A stretch of 64,000 nt of DNA from Chondrosia reniformis (GCA_947172415.1 OX359189.1:8136501-8200500), one strand, 5' to 3'; shown: positions 12,146 through 23,820, counted from the stretch's first letter. Numbers and translations: made by a program. Notes: generated by a model from the letters alone, not told the origin.

Positions 12146-15100
12146 ATGGCCGACATGAGTGAGAGGAGGAAGAATGTCCCACAACCATTGATCGAAGATG
12201 TATGAATAATTGTAGCATATTATCGATTCTATCACAGTTGTCGTAATGCCTACAATAAACCTTAGTTTCTCATAAAGCAAGCAGTAGTGTTACAAGTTCA
12301 GCTGCCTATAGCTAGTGATTCGTTAAATGTATGAAAACTATAATTTGTTTAATTTTATAGTTTGAAGTGTTTCGTGAAGTCGTTAGCTTGGACACGTGGA
12401 AGAATGTTCTCACGGAAGAGGAGAGGCAGCATTTACAGGTACCCATGGAATTATGATACAGCTAGTATCGACATCATTGTATTATTGAGCGAAGGAGAGA
12501 GTTTCTTGGATTGAGACAAGATTTCTTTCAGACTTATTATCTTATCCAGCTCAATGTCTTTGAACTCGTAATTTAGCAACTCTTCATGGAGACCATCTCC
12601 AACCTTCAGAGGCTCATTGGCAAAGCTGACTTCCCCTTTGCTCTCTTCAAACACTTCAAACACTTCAACAAATTTAGATATATATATATTATATATGACT
12701 ACCTTGGTATATTGTAACTTGTACTGTATATATTAATATTATACAGCATTTCGCATATGTATATAGTGTAGTTCAGTAGTATATGTCAGAGCTTACGTTG
12801 TGTAATACCATTGCATACGATCTGTGTAATTTTGGTGTTGTAAAAACATTTTTTATTCTGTCATCCATTGCACAATAATATGCATTTTAATCCATTGTAT
12901 TTTAGGCATTTTTGCCCAAAATGTCTGATGATGCATCTGAGAATGAGAGATATCAAACAGAGTGCATCCAGAAGCTCTTTTCTGAAGAAAGCTTCCAGTT
13001 TGAGACTCCTCTGAAGAGGGTCTGGCTGTCCCTGAGATCGACTGAAGGGAAGACGGAGGTGCAAGAGAAGAGAGACAGATTGACGGAGCAGAAGGAGAGA
13101 CTGTATTACTTAAAGATGTTTGAAGTTCTCTTTAATAGACACTATGTAAGTACCACCCAACATAACCACTTGTACATAGAGTGTGCATTATTTAGAGTAC
13201 TTTTTTATAAGTAAAGACTTGAATTTCTTTTTCTGAAGATTATCTTATTATCAAGTTATTACATGATTCTAGTACAATGGAATTTTAATACTCTTTCTTG
13301 GTACATAATTCTGTAGATCTAACTTGTATAGAAGAGTTTAAATATTTTTACTGTTTTTAGTACCCAGTTATGGTACGTACATTAACATAGCTTCTTATAC
13401 ATTTTAGTCTTTGTTGGGAGATGGTCTAGGATTGGAGACTGTTAGCTCCAAAAAGAGGAAATCCTTGAGGGAATCACTGGAACTGAAAGCTGCCAAGCAG
13501 TTTTCACAGTGAGCAAGTCAAATTTACTTTGGAAACATAATTTACTAACATGGTGCATATACAACACCCAAGTTATACATTGGGCTGGGTTTTTGACTAG
13601 TTCTGATAAAAGAAATCATTGCATATTAAAGTAAATGGTAGCTAATTACTTTGTAGCTGGTACGTATGAGAGGGGAAACAAGAATGGGACATTGCTGTGG
13701 CAATTGTAGTTAGTGGCAGAGACTGGCTGTCCTGTACTTTATGATGTTTGAAAACGATAACTTTGTGTATTTGAATATCTCATCTTCTTCTTGAAGTGGT
13801 GATCTTTTCTCTAACTATTATAATAGACTGATTGAATAATAGTGTATTATGTTTGCATATTATTAAAAATATAAACACTTCAAAAATGTCTTCCGAAAAT
13901 TTACGCAATCTGTTATTCGTGTACATACAGTATGCTGTATTGTTTATCTACTGTAATGTCTCCTATACCGTTTATCTACTGTAATGTCTCTTACTGTAGT
14001 GTTATGACCTCATTTTGTCAAAAGAATGGATTTTCTGATTCTTCCGATGATGAAGTACATTTTGTGAGCCGGTCCCAAAAGCTACTCAAGGGAGCTCACC
14101 AGCGTCTCTCTGACGGATGGTATCATCAACTACTAAAGAAACACAGTAGAAGGAAAAAGAAGTTTGCTAATGGAGGTCACCCCATCACCATGGCTACTGA
14201 GGGAATTTCCCTTGATGATGTAATAAGAAGGGATAAGGGTACTGATTTGGATGTGGATGAGGATGCCCCTCTAATATTTGTTCCTAAACCAGTGAACACA
14301 CCCCTTCCCAGATCCAGGAAAACCCCTGCCACTAAATCAAAGGAACCTGCCTCAACAATAGATTCAGATGATGTAGCGCTCAATAGAAATGCACCACTTT
14401 TCCCAGAACAGAAGATTCACGATGTGAAGAAATTTATTGGAATAAAAGTTGATAAATCAATCCAGTAAGTGATGCATTGGAATACAGTGAATAACAGACA
14501 ATTGTTATATTTGATAACTCATATACATACATATGTATAAACAATAGATGTTTGTAATGGTCAGTAGCCTAGCATTACTTATGTAACACTATCAGTAGGA
14601 TCAGTTCTTTAGGTGAGATTTTCTTTTGGGAGATGGCATTTCTGGTGAAGCTTTTCTCTTGTGTCTGATGTATGCTGCTTCTGTTTCTTGACACTCTTCT
14701 TTTGATTCAAATCGGAGGTAGCGATATTTTGAGCAGAAGTTATGGATATCTTCTCCATTACTACAATTTGTTGATTCAAGATCAATCGGACCTTCTTTAG
14801 TGAGCTTTTCTGCTGGCAAAGTGAATATCTCCTTACCTGTTGGAATATGCACAGCAAAGGACAAATGATCATACTCTTCCTTTGAGAGATACTTAGGGCT
14901 AAACTGTGGTCCTTCACCATCCAACTTGATGTAACCCTCATCATCCAAGAGTGGTGACCAGTCTATACTTCCTGGAGAATTTGCTTTGAGGATTGGCCAG
15001 TGAGTGTGAACTTTGTCATTTAGGGTGGTTACTATGACGATGTAAGTGATTTCCCACTTGTCGCGTAGTGTTCCTCCATTAAGGAGCTTCACTGAACCAA

Positions 15101-18100
15101 ACTGCTGGCGATATTGATCTAAGAGACTTAGTAATTTGGTCTCAAACATCCAGGTGCCATACCTATTATGGCCTTTCCAGTAGTCCAGAACCTCCTTTGG
15201 GCTTTCTGGCAGGTCATGGTGCTGGGACATGTCGAACCAGATATATGCCTTCCCGGGAAGGATTTGCTCTACCTTCAAACAGTCACTTCCATTCTCGCAA
15301 TTCTCTCCACAGGTAAGACTTGCCAACTCTTTGTACGCATCTCCTGCAGAAATGCTGTTCCTTTCACAGCAGGTATCACATTTGTGGTTGCCATCACACT
15401 TGTGACACTTTTTTATTTGCAAGGGCATGCAGGACTCTTTTTCAGAATTAAATTTATAAGTACAGCACCTTACAAAATCCTTGTTCTCACTGATCAAGAT
15501 AGTTCCTCTCTTTCGAAAACCTTTGAAAACGGCTCTGTCCTCCTGCCAAATGGCACCCTTTTCACGCATGTGTGTAGTATGGTTCACTTGGTTAATGACA
15601 GTTGTCCACTTTCTAGGCTCATCACTCACACCATGTGTCTCAGGGCTGTACAGTTCTGGGCATTTTAAAAAACTCTCCACCTTTTTCCTGTAACCAAATG
15701 AAAGTACAGTAAAGCAGAGACAACCGAGAGTGATTATGTTAATACAAGTTAAATAAATACATTCAAAAATGAAGTTAAAAGTAGGGATGGTACTATAGCA
15801 ATGATTGGCACATCTAGAAAAAGTAACAAAGCAAGACATGTACAGTGATCATATGGTAAGGCTAACATTGCAGAAGTGGCATACTGAAACTTAACTATAC
15901 ACATCACTTCTATGTTTGGGCGCATCATGGATATACTAGAAGTAGGGATCGATGCCATCCCTACTTTTAACTTCATTTTTGAATGTTTTTATTTAACTTG
16001 TATTGCCCCTTTTTCTTGTTAACATTTGTTCTGAAAGTTTTCTTGGCGAAACTCGAAATAAAGTCAGCAGAATAGATGATATAATTGAGAGCTCTAATTA
16101 AAAAATGGCGTCCGAAAAAAACCAAATTTGTTGAATAAGTTTTCATGTCAAAAAAACACATAAAGGTACAGTAAGGCAGAGACAGCAGAGAGTGATTATG
16201 TGTATATACAACTCACTGTAATTCCTGAAAACTGGTAACCTTTATCTGTTTATAATTCTGTACTTTAACTTTATCAGACACTGTGAAACTCGTATCCTTG
16301 TATCTTTGTGATGATTGGGTCATTTCTTAGCTTCTTTCCAGACAATGCAATATTTGACAGTTACGTATGTGTCAACTCAGTTATTATCCACCGTCTGTAC
16401 ATACTTGTTCTTTAATAGTAAAGTTGATTCCTAGAATACTTTCTTCCCGCCACTCCAATTGCCACAAACCATGAATATTGTTAATTAATGATTGTATGTA
16501 CTTATATGGATATGCGTATTATATGTACGTATGTATCTATTTATAGCAACTATGTAATATCTAATAATATCCCTGTAGTTTGAAGGAGGAACCTTATGAA
16601 GGACTGTACAGCAGTTTCTTTGCTTTAATAAAGGCCATATTCCTCTCCATGAAGGGGCACAAGGCAGAGCTTGGGAAGGTCTATAATGCTAGATTTGAGT
16701 TCACTACCATTTTATTTCTATATTTAGCAGTTTTGGGGGACATTTTTCATGGATGGATAAATAAGAGTGTTTTTATTCTTTTTTCCCCTTTTATAGATTG
16801 AGAAGAAGGTTGGCCAGTGGCAGAGATCTGCTGAGTTTGCACAGTGTCAGTGGGTGAAAAGGCAGCCATCTTGGATTCCTCTTGTGCAATCAGCCCTCTG
16901 CTATATGGCAGCAGAGGTTGGAGCAATCTCCTGCAAGGAACAACTGCCAGGCTTCATGGCTTTGGTGGAGTTTAGGGACCGCGTGGATAACTGGAAGTGG
17001 ATAGGTGTGTATGTGAAACATCCCTCCATCCATCTCTCCATCTGTCCGTCCGTCCATCCGTCTCTCCATCCACCCGTCTGTCCATCCATCTCTCCATCTG
17101 TCCATCTCTCCATCTGTCTGTCCATCCATCCGTCTCTCCATCCATCTCTCCATCTGTCTCTCCATCCATTTGTATGTCTGTCCATCTATCCATCTGTCTC
17201 TCCATCCATTTGTATGTCTGTCCATCTATCCATCTGTCTCTCCATCCATCTGTCTGTCCATCCATCCGTCTCTCCATCCATCCGTCTCTCCATCCATCTC
17301 TCCATCTGTCTGTCCATCCATTTGTCTCTATCCATCTCTCCATCTGTCTGTCCATCCATCTCTCCATCTGTCTGTCCATCCATTTGTCTCTCCATCCCTC
17401 TATGCGTCGGCTATCCATCCATCTCTCAATCTGTCCGTCCATCCATTCATATGTCTATCTGTCCATATACATCCATCCACCCATCCACTTTGTATGTACT
17501 GTACATCAGGTTATGGTCGAGATAGTGATGTAGAGTTATTTGCCAGCTTTAGTCACTGGATGGAGACGCTGGACAAGTCGGAGGTCATCATCGACTATTC
17601 AGATTATCTGCCTCCAATAATAGGAGGGTAAGTAACACAAATCAGAAAATGTGGTATTCACATTAACTAGGAAGTGCTCAGTGAGTAAGTATCTTTCAGT
17701 GTGTTAAGGAATCCATTTAGTGAAGATTTGTTTCATACGTAGTTGTAGCTTAGCTTAGATCAACAATTTCTTTCTCTGACCTTCTTAGAGAATGAAGTAC
17801 ATATAGGCTAAGTGATGATGCTTGCAATACTCTCTATGACGCTCCCAGTGATAGCCCTGTTTTGATGTAAAGTGTAAAGTTAAGCACTGTAACAAGCGTT
17901 TGTGTTAATGTATAACTCTTATAGCTAGAGTACATATAGCTAGAAGGGATACTTACAGGTTTTATACTTTTAAATTATTTTTGATTTTATTAAAATGTAC
18001 GGGTAAAATTTATTACTTTCTGTTATGTAGTGAAAAGGATATAGCTCTAGCACCCCTGACAGAAGAAGAGTTGGACCTTCTTCATGAATTGGAACACCAG

Positions 18101-20025
18101 CGCTATGCCAGGCCAAACAAGTCATTCAGGTATACCGTCCACGGATATGAAGCTGCAGTGGGACCACTAAAGGTACAGTGTTGAAGACTGCCTATCTTCT
18201 TTGCACTTAAATAGAAGAAATGTTTGAAGACTGGGAATATAGTTTTTTTTTTTTGTGAAATTAATGATTTTATGGTCTGTCATCTATAGTACATAATGTT
18301 GGACAAAGAATTTCTTTTAATTGTAGTGAATTATTTTGGAAAGCTTCTCTTTATAAGTCATAATGTCTCCCCTTCACATGTGCAGGGAGTTCCAAAACAA
18401 GGGGTCACTCTGTCAAAGGCTCGGGAGCACTTCTTGTTGAGGTCCGAGAGACCTTCTGTGGTAACAATCCTCTCTCTTGTGAGAGATGCCGCCTCAAGAC
18501 TGCCCAATGGAGAGGGAACCAGAGCTGAAGTGAACTTGCTTGCCTCTTCCTTCTTCTGACCACACTTTCAGCTTCTTCTCTCTTAATTCTTTCGTGGAAC
18601 ATACATTTTTGAAGTCCTGTCACTCTATATTGGCTTAGCTGCTTATGTGATGTATCTATTACCTGTTGTGTCAATATATTAAACATACTCTGTGTTATGT
18701 GTGTACTGTTATATGATCATCTCAGATATGTGGTCTTGTGAGGGACTCCCAGTATGTCAGAGAGGTGACCGATAGTCAGATCAATGCTGCTGTTAGTGGA
18801 GCTCTTGACAGGCTGCACTATGAGAAGGACCCTTGTGTGAGGTACGACAGTAGCAGGAAGTTGTGGATCTACCTCCACAGAGCTAGAACAGAGGAAGACT
18901 TTGGTAAGAGGAACCCAGTTCAAATTGATCATCTCATATATAGTACCTATACAGAGCTACTGATAGGCCTAGTATGTAGTATAGGGTTTTAATAATTTTT
19001 ACAGTGACACAATATACCTACAATATACCTACCTGTTTGATGATGTAATTCGCATAATTGAATAATGACTGCTAGCTTGAATTTTCTTGCCTGTTTGTGG
19101 GTGTATCTGCATACTATGTATGATTGCTTTAATTGTGACCATATATAGAAATTATACACGTATGTCACACTTATGTCACCTAGTCCAATCAAATAGATTT
19201 AAAAGACAGAATGCATAGCCTTGCTTTAGTTCATGTATTTGACACATTCCATTTATCTAATTAGAGTAGGTCCATACACTTAGATATACATACATCTGGA
19301 TACCCCAATCTGTTGCTAATGTTATTGTTCCAACACTCCTAGAGAACATTCATGTAGCAGTTGAAGAAGCTAATCGCTATAGAAAGAAACTGATGTCCAA
19401 ACCAGTCAAAATGGTAGGAACAGCAAAGAGAAGTTCAAAGAAATGCAATAACAGCTGTATAATTCATATTTAGTTCATACTAAGTGTTACATACTTATTA
19501 AGAACATTTTGTGATATAGTGTCTCCATTTTAGAGGATATTCCTGCCGTCAGGAGAGGAGGTGGAGTCAGATGCAGCCAATGACGATGACAGCCCACCAA
19601 CCCTTCCCTCTCCGGTGCTTATCCAAAGCCAAGAGAAGCTAAAGACAAGAGAACAGAAGAAGACAAAGAAAACTGCACCCAAAGCAGATTCTTCTCGAGT
19701 TCAACCTCAGTCCTCTATTAGAAAGCCCCCTAGTTTTACGAAAAGAGAATATGCCTTAGCATTTTCTGTGAGTAGTGATGAGGAAGACATTTTAACTGGC
19801 AAGCCTTTCCCTAAGAAACAAGCTCCTCCCACTACCAACTCATCCAGCAGCTCTGGATCCGATTCTGAGGGCGAAGATGTAGATGAGGAGATCCCTATCA
19901 TTACCTCCTCAGTACCCAGTGCAGGTCCATTCATGTTGATGGATAGTATAGTGGATAAAGGCAACCTTGAGGCATTAGAAAACATTTTTAACAGTGACAG
20001 CACCAGTAGTAGTAACAGTGACTGA
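12146..20025 (+). CDS. NFRKB: NFRKB, INO80 chromatin-remodelling complex subunit, 13 exons
   Basis: Nuclear factor related to kappaB-binding protein, a metazoan INO80 subunit that binds the deubiquitinase UCHL5. Exons: 12146-12199, 12361-12438, 12906-13145, 13408-13508, 14000-14464, 16579-16678, 16797-17004, 17510-17627, 18031-18172, 18386-18529, 18726-18903, 19343-19413, 19534-20025. All 12 joins agree in phase and give 796 residues. Residues about 19-124 (DTWKNVLTEEERQHLQAFLP ... LFSEESFQFETPLKR) match the DEUBAD domain. Residues about 313-455 match the winged-helix region (EKKVGQWQRS, LVQSALCYMAAEVG). Residues 456-610 carry the most conserved block (RYARPNKSFRYTVHGYEAAV, RPSVVTILSLVRDAASRLP, GALDRLHYEKDPCVRYD, KLWIYLHRARTEEDF). 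The tail is acidic and Ser-rich. An alternative acceptor at 13931 also keeps phase for exon 5. Exons 11-13 are duplicated downstream. Confidence 0.93.
12451..12663 (-). other. Antisense open frame inside NFRKB intron 2
   Basis: A 70-codon minus-strand frame with protein-like composition (EVFEESKGEVSFANEPLKVG, then a Leu/Lys/Glu-rich stretch). No homologue is recognised, and no promoter or splice context was found. It could be a fragment of a retroposed gene or chance. Confidence 0.2.
14607..15688 (-). CDS. Unrecognised intronic gene: Cys-pair protein with basic C-terminal tail, nested in NFRKB intron 5
   Basis: A long minus-strand frame stays open from 15839 to the stop at about 14604. The part before codon 15688 is transposon sequence (it runs into the MITE end), and an acceptor (ggttacag) lies at the boundary. 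The genuine exon therefore probably starts at 15688 and its 5' exon is unknown. The encoded about 360 residues have a cysteine-rich segment with paired cysteines (KKCHKCDGNHKCDTCC, then CGENCENGSDC), a central Trp/Tyr-rich globular region (AYIWFDMSQHHDLPESPKEV) and a basic tail (RHKRKASPEMPSPKRKSHLK) like a nuclear localisation signal. The frame is too long and too evenly composed to be chance, but I do not recognise the family. It may be a nested gene or a disabled copy of one. Confidence 0.5.
15698..16204 (+). repeat. Direct repeat bracketing the MITE region
   Basis: GTACAGTAARGCAGAGACA followed by a GAGAGTGATTATGT end occurs at about 15701-15739 and again at about 16165-16202. The MITE and 160 bp of other sequence lie between. 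At nearly 40 bp it is too long for an ordinary target-site duplication and points to a local duplication or recombination. Confidence 0.7.
15741..16004. mobile_element. MITE with about 50-bp terminal inverted repeats
   Basis: Left arm (15741-15795) and right arm (15950-16004) are near-perfect inverted copies: AATACAAGTTAAATA, ATTCAAAAATGAAGTTAAAA, GTAGGGATGG on the left read back as CCATCCCTAC, TTTTAACTTCATTTTTGAAT on the right. The interior holds ACACATCACTTCTATGTTTG. Related fragments lie at about 5620-5810 and 39415-39560. It sits inside an NFRKB intron and appears to interrupt the 5' end of the nested minus-strand gene. Confidence 0.85.
17017..17495 (+). repeat. Pyrimidine-rich minisatellite in NFRKB intron 7
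   Basis: About 480 bp of CCAT/CTGT tetranucleotide variants (CCATCCATCTGTCTGTCCAT and permutations). Open frames on both strands here are repeat artefacts. It fills most of the intron between the exons ending at 17004 and starting at 17510. Confidence 0.9.
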
Positions 20026-20559
20026 TGTAATGTGGGATATCACTATATTTTAGTATGTATTTGTGTAATTGGAGTGACCATTAATGAAATTGTGATCAGA
20101 AAATGTTCCATTTTAATTTTTAGTATAACTGTTGTACACTGTTAGATTCATTGCAGACTGAATAACAGTGTTATGTAGTATTAGTATCTATGATCCATTA
20201 TTATGTATAAAGGGGGATATTTTATTTAAGCTATAGCTACGGTTTAAAATTACATTTGCAAACCCTTGTATCATTTGCTAACATATAACCATGATTATGA
20301 GTAAATTCATGTATACGTAGGTATTGATATGAAGTACTTGGGGTACTTGTTGCATTCATAATTGGTTGGTTGGATATGATGTAGGTTTTGATATCATGAA
20401 TCATATCGTAGGCTTTTGTTCCTGCTATGTGCATATACGTATGTGTATTTACGTTCCACTTGCTTAATTGTTACTTTGTGCAAACTGCACATGATAGGAT
20501 TCTCCGATCTTCATATGGACCACAAGCTAGCTCTGAGTTTGAATAAGGACAGCTAACTG
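20026..20559. other. Convergent 3' interval between NFRKB and the first collagen gene
   Basis: Holds the NFRKB 3' UTR and, from about 20450, sequence that in the paralogues codes for the collagen C-terminus but here lies beyond a frameshift. The same interval recurs at 25509-26021 and 29434-29946. Confidence 0.6.
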
Positions 20560-21618
20560 TTAGGAACCATGCTTGGCCTCCAGATTTTTCATTTGTACTA
20601 GTTCCTGGAACAGCTCCTGGATAGGAATCAACGCAGATGGTTGAAGTACGGTGGTGTCGCTCATCACATAGCCATGGTATTCCCTATTCCACTCACTGGG
20701 ACAGCTGTAACTTCCCTGCTGAACAAACATGGCTGATCTAGTTGGAACATAACACACCACACAAGGCATGTTTTCACCAACTCTACGACTAGAAGATCGC
20801 CATTCCTCATATTCAACTCCCTCCAAGTATCCTACAGATGCAGCTCGATATGTAGACCAGTGGGTTGGACTGTCTGGAAGGCACAGGTAATCACTTGTGC
20901 CACCACAATATCGGGAAGGTGATACTGCTACTCGACCATTGTACAGCATCACTGCTTCATGGCCAGATGGACAGTCAGTACGACCCCATCTAATATATGT
21001 GGTTCCTGAATTAGTGTCACCTTTCTGTCCTTTTGGTCCAGTTAACCCAGTGTATCCACGTGGACCTCGTGATCCAGTTAAGCCATTATATCCACGTACA
21101 CCTTGTTGGCCTTGAAGTCCAGTACTACCAGTATCACCTTTGAGCCCCTTCATTCCTGTTTCTCCCTTCTCCCCTTGATCTCCTTTGGGACCTGGTTTGA
21201 GGGTACATTCAGTTCCAAGGGTAGTGTTAACTGGACAAGAGAGTGCAGTCTTCAACAAGACTTGAACTGTTTCGTTAATCAGCTGATCAAAATTAAATTG
21301 TCTCTTTTCTCTCTGTAATGGTTGGTCTTTGATATCCCTTTTAATTTGATTTTCTAAGTCCTTATTGATCAAGATATCTGGTAGACTGTTCATGTTCCCA
21401 TTTTGCTGTTCTTTCACTAGTACTACCTCTTCTTGTGAGGGGCACTGAAGAGAGGAACACTTCTCTAGCTTTCTTTCCAGCTCACTGATTCTCCCTTCCA
21501 GGTGAGTAATCTTAGTAAGGCTGAGCAAGGTGGTACAGATGATCAATCCAGTTAGACACAGGGAGACTAAAGCAAAGAATCTGTCCCTGTTGTCCATCTT
21601 CTTAATCTGGTAAGGCAA
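20560..21618 (-). pseudogene. Membrane collagen C4-like gene, copy 1, C-terminus frameshifted
   Basis: Intronless 352-codon frame. Residues 1-12 are cytoplasmic. 14-35 form a signal-anchor helix (type II topology), followed by a short coiled-coil-like segment ([11 protein letters not shown]). REKR at 103-106 is a furin-type site. 143-201 are Gly-X-Y repeats ([16 protein letters not shown]). From 207 comes the short-chain collagen C4-type domain ([31 protein letters not shown]). Compared with copy 3, about 10 bp are missing near 20665-20680, just after HGYVMS, so the last about 60 residues are replaced by an unrelated tail ending at 20560. The correct-frame remains ([27 protein letters not shown]) are still readable downstream. 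It could be a pseudogene, a truncated variant or an assembly error. Confidence 0.75.
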
Positions 21619-21812
21619 ACTACTATATATATGTAGTGTATATATGTACGTAGCTGATCATACAGTACTATAATTGATTAGCTTATCCAGTATATACCTA
21701 TAAGTATATCAGGTATCAAGTACACACCACAGAATTGGATTAGTCTGCCAAGTACACTTGTAACTAATGTATATGTATATGCAGAATTCCAAGGTAATTG
21801 ATGCAGTTCAAG

Positions 21813-23015
21813 TTACTTTGTGCACACAGCACACGACAGGATCCTCCCATCTACATATGGTCCACAGGCAAGCTCTGAATATGAATGGGGACATAGAACT
21901 GACAAAAGGTACAATCCCAATCTGTTAGTACTTGTACCAGTTCCTGGAACAGCTTGTGAAGAGGCATCTACACAAATGGTTGAGGTACGACGATGATCCC
22001 ATTTGTTACTCATCATGTATCCATAGTACTCCCTATTCCACCCACTGGGACAGAGATAACTTGCTTGTTGAACAAACATGGCTGACCTGGTTGGAACATG
22101 GCACACCACACAAGGCATGTTGTCATGACCAGCTCTAGGATAAGAACTAGGCCATCCTTCATATTCAACTCCATCCAGACGTGCTATAATGTCTTTATAT
22201 GTTGTCTGGTATCTAGGTCTACTTGGCAGACACAAGTAGTCACTTGTTCCCCCAGAGTTATGGTTAGGTGATCCTGCCGCTCTACCATTGTACAGCATCA
22301 CTGCTCCAGATGGACAGGTAGTGCGACCCCATCTAATATAAGTGGTTCCTGAATTAGTGTCACCTTTCTGACCTTTTGATCCAGTTAATCCAGTATATCC
22401 AGGTACACCTTTCTGACCTTTTGATCCAGTTAAGCCATTATATCCACGTACACCTTTCTGACCTTTTGATCCAGTTAAGCCATTATATCCACGTACACCT
22501 TGTTGGCCTTGAAGTCCAGTACTACCAGTATCACCTTTGAGCCCCTTCATTCCTGTTTCTCCCTTCTCCCCTTGATCTCCTTTGGGACCTGGTTTGAGGG
22601 TACATTCAGTTCCAAGGGTAGTGTTAACTTGACAAGAGAGTGCAGTCTTCAACAAGACTTGAACTGTTTCGTTAATCAGCTGATCAAAATTAAATTGTCT
22701 CTTTTCTCTCTGTAATGGTTGGTCTTTGATATCCCTTTTAATTCGATTTTCTAAGTCCTTATTGATCAAGATATCTGGTTGACTGTTCATGTTCTCATTT
22801 TGCTGTTCTTTCACTACTGCTACCTCTTCTTGTGGGGGACACTGAAGAGAGGAACACTTCTCTAGCTTTCTTTCCAGCTCACTGATTCTCCCTTCCAGGT
22901 GAGTAATCTTAGTAAGGCTGAGGAAAGTGGTACAGATGATCAGTCCAGTTAGACACAGACAGATTAAAGCAAAGAATCTGTCTTTGTTGTCCATCTTCTT
23001 AATCTGGTATGGCAA
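21813..23015 (-). CDS. Membrane-anchored short-chain collagen C4-like protein, copy 2
   Basis: Intact 400-residue intronless gene. It has the same plan as its neighbours: signal anchor at residues 14-35, Leu/Glu stalk with Cys54 and Cys59, REKR at about 103-106, N-glycosylation sites (NETV, NTTL), Gly-X-Y repeats and a C-terminal C4-type domain ending LSCAVCTK. It has the longest collagen part of the set, with the module [15 protein letters not shown] repeated. The family resembles sponge short-chain (spongin-type) collagens of the extracellular matrix. The signal anchor plus furin-type site suggests a cell-surface form that can be shed; this is inference. The domain has paralogue-specific changes (RYQTTYKDIIARLDG) where copies 1, 3 and 4 read [15 protein letters not shown]. 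Confidence 0.85.
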   Translation of the reverse strand: MPYQIKKMDNKDRFFALICLCLTGLIICTTFLSLTKITHLEGRISELERKLEKCSSLQCPPQEEVAVVKEQQNENMNSQPDILINKDLENRIKRDIKDQPLQREKRQFNFDQLINETVQVLLKTALSCQVNTTLGTECTLKPGPKGDQGEKGETGMKGLKGDTGSTGLQGQQGVRGYNGLTGSKGQKGVRGYNGLTGSKGQKGVPGYTGLTGSKGQKGDTNSGTTYIRWGRTTCPSGAVMLYNGRAAGSPNHNSGGTSDYLCLPSRPRYQTTYKDIIARLDGVEYEGWPSSYPRAGHDNMPCVVCHVPTRSAMFVQQASYLCPSGWNREYYGYMMSNKWDHRRTSTICVDASSQAVPGTGTSTNRLGLYLLSVLCPHSYSELACGPYVDGRILSCAVCTK

Positions 23016-23529
23016 ACTACTTTATACGTAGTGTATTATATATGTACATAACTAATTATACAGTACTAGTGTTATAATAATTGACTAGCTTATCCAGTAT
23101 CAAGTATATCAAGTACACATAATTGGATTAGCTACTACAGCCACTTGAATGTTGAATCAGGACAAATGGCATGTGTTGGTAGCACTTTCAATACTCCTGA
23201 CCTACATGATAAGCTCCCATCAAAGGCATTACCTTACAGTGTATAATCTTGTATGTATATATTACGATATTAATTGTACAATATACGTATGTGTGTGTAA
23301 TAGTCCTAATATTTAATTTTATAACTACAGTGTTAATAGCACATAACGTACATGTGGTCCAACTGAATTTAGTAATATATAACCAGTAATATATTCGACC
23401 AATGTATACATGTTGCACATAATAAAAATACACATTTAAATTAGATTGAGATAAAAATACATATATATATACATTTGAATTTAGATAAAAATATGCAGCC
23501 TAGGCCTATACTATGAGGAGTTCACACTA
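23016..23529. other. Non-coding interval upstream of collagen copy 2
   Basis: AT-rich sequence holding the presumed collagen promoter and the 3' flank of the duplicated Ig-receptor tail. The same sequence recurs at 27216-27728 and, more diverged, at 31153-31537. No gene is seen. Confidence 0.5.
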
Positions 23530-23820
23530 CTAGAGTTCTAATCTTGCTGGGTACATTTCATTCATTACCATGGAGTTCCTGCTACCTGTGTCTTCATATG
23601 AGGCAGTTGTGGGTTGTGGTAAGCCATTTTTCTATATTCACAGGAATGAAGTCATGTAAGACCAAATTACATACACATGCTGACAAAGCAAAACACATGC
23701 ACATTTATACTCTTACTTGACGTGATCTCCTCTTAAGCTTCCTTAACACCACTACTATTACGATCCCAGCTAGAGTCACTATTACCACAGTACCCAGACA
23801 TCCTGCCGTGATTATAATCC
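23530..23820 (-). pseudogene. Orphan Ig-receptor transmembrane and tail exons, unit 1
   Basis: Two exons paralogous to the last two of IgR1. 23717-23820 (104 bp) encodes the transmembrane helix (IIITAGCLGTVVIVTLAGIV) plus a basic stop-transfer (RKLKRRSRQ). 23530-23631 (102 bp) encodes a 33-residue tail ending MYPARLEL and a stop. Splice sites and frames are intact, but the upstream Ig exons are missing because the duplication breakpoint lies just beyond. The tail contains ASYEDTGS where IgR1 has ASNDDTGS. Confidence 0.85.

Noticed and set aside
15168..15668. 166-codon plus-strand frame
   Set aside because: It is a shadow of the nested minus-strand gene; the minus frame is longer and has better composition.
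16854..17631. Long Ser/His/Pro-rich and Asp/Arg/Trp-rich frames
   Set aside because: They read through the NFRKB intron minisatellite; the real exons on both sides fit NFRKB in another phase.
19707..20003. Minus-strand 98-codon frames, repeated at 25190 and 29115
   Set aside because: They are antisense to the last NFRKB exon and its duplicates; recurrence reflects the duplication, not selection.
20897..21318. Plus-strand frames across the collagen genes
   Set aside because: They are antisense shadows of Gly-X-Y repeats and of the conserved N-terminal part, repeated in every copy.
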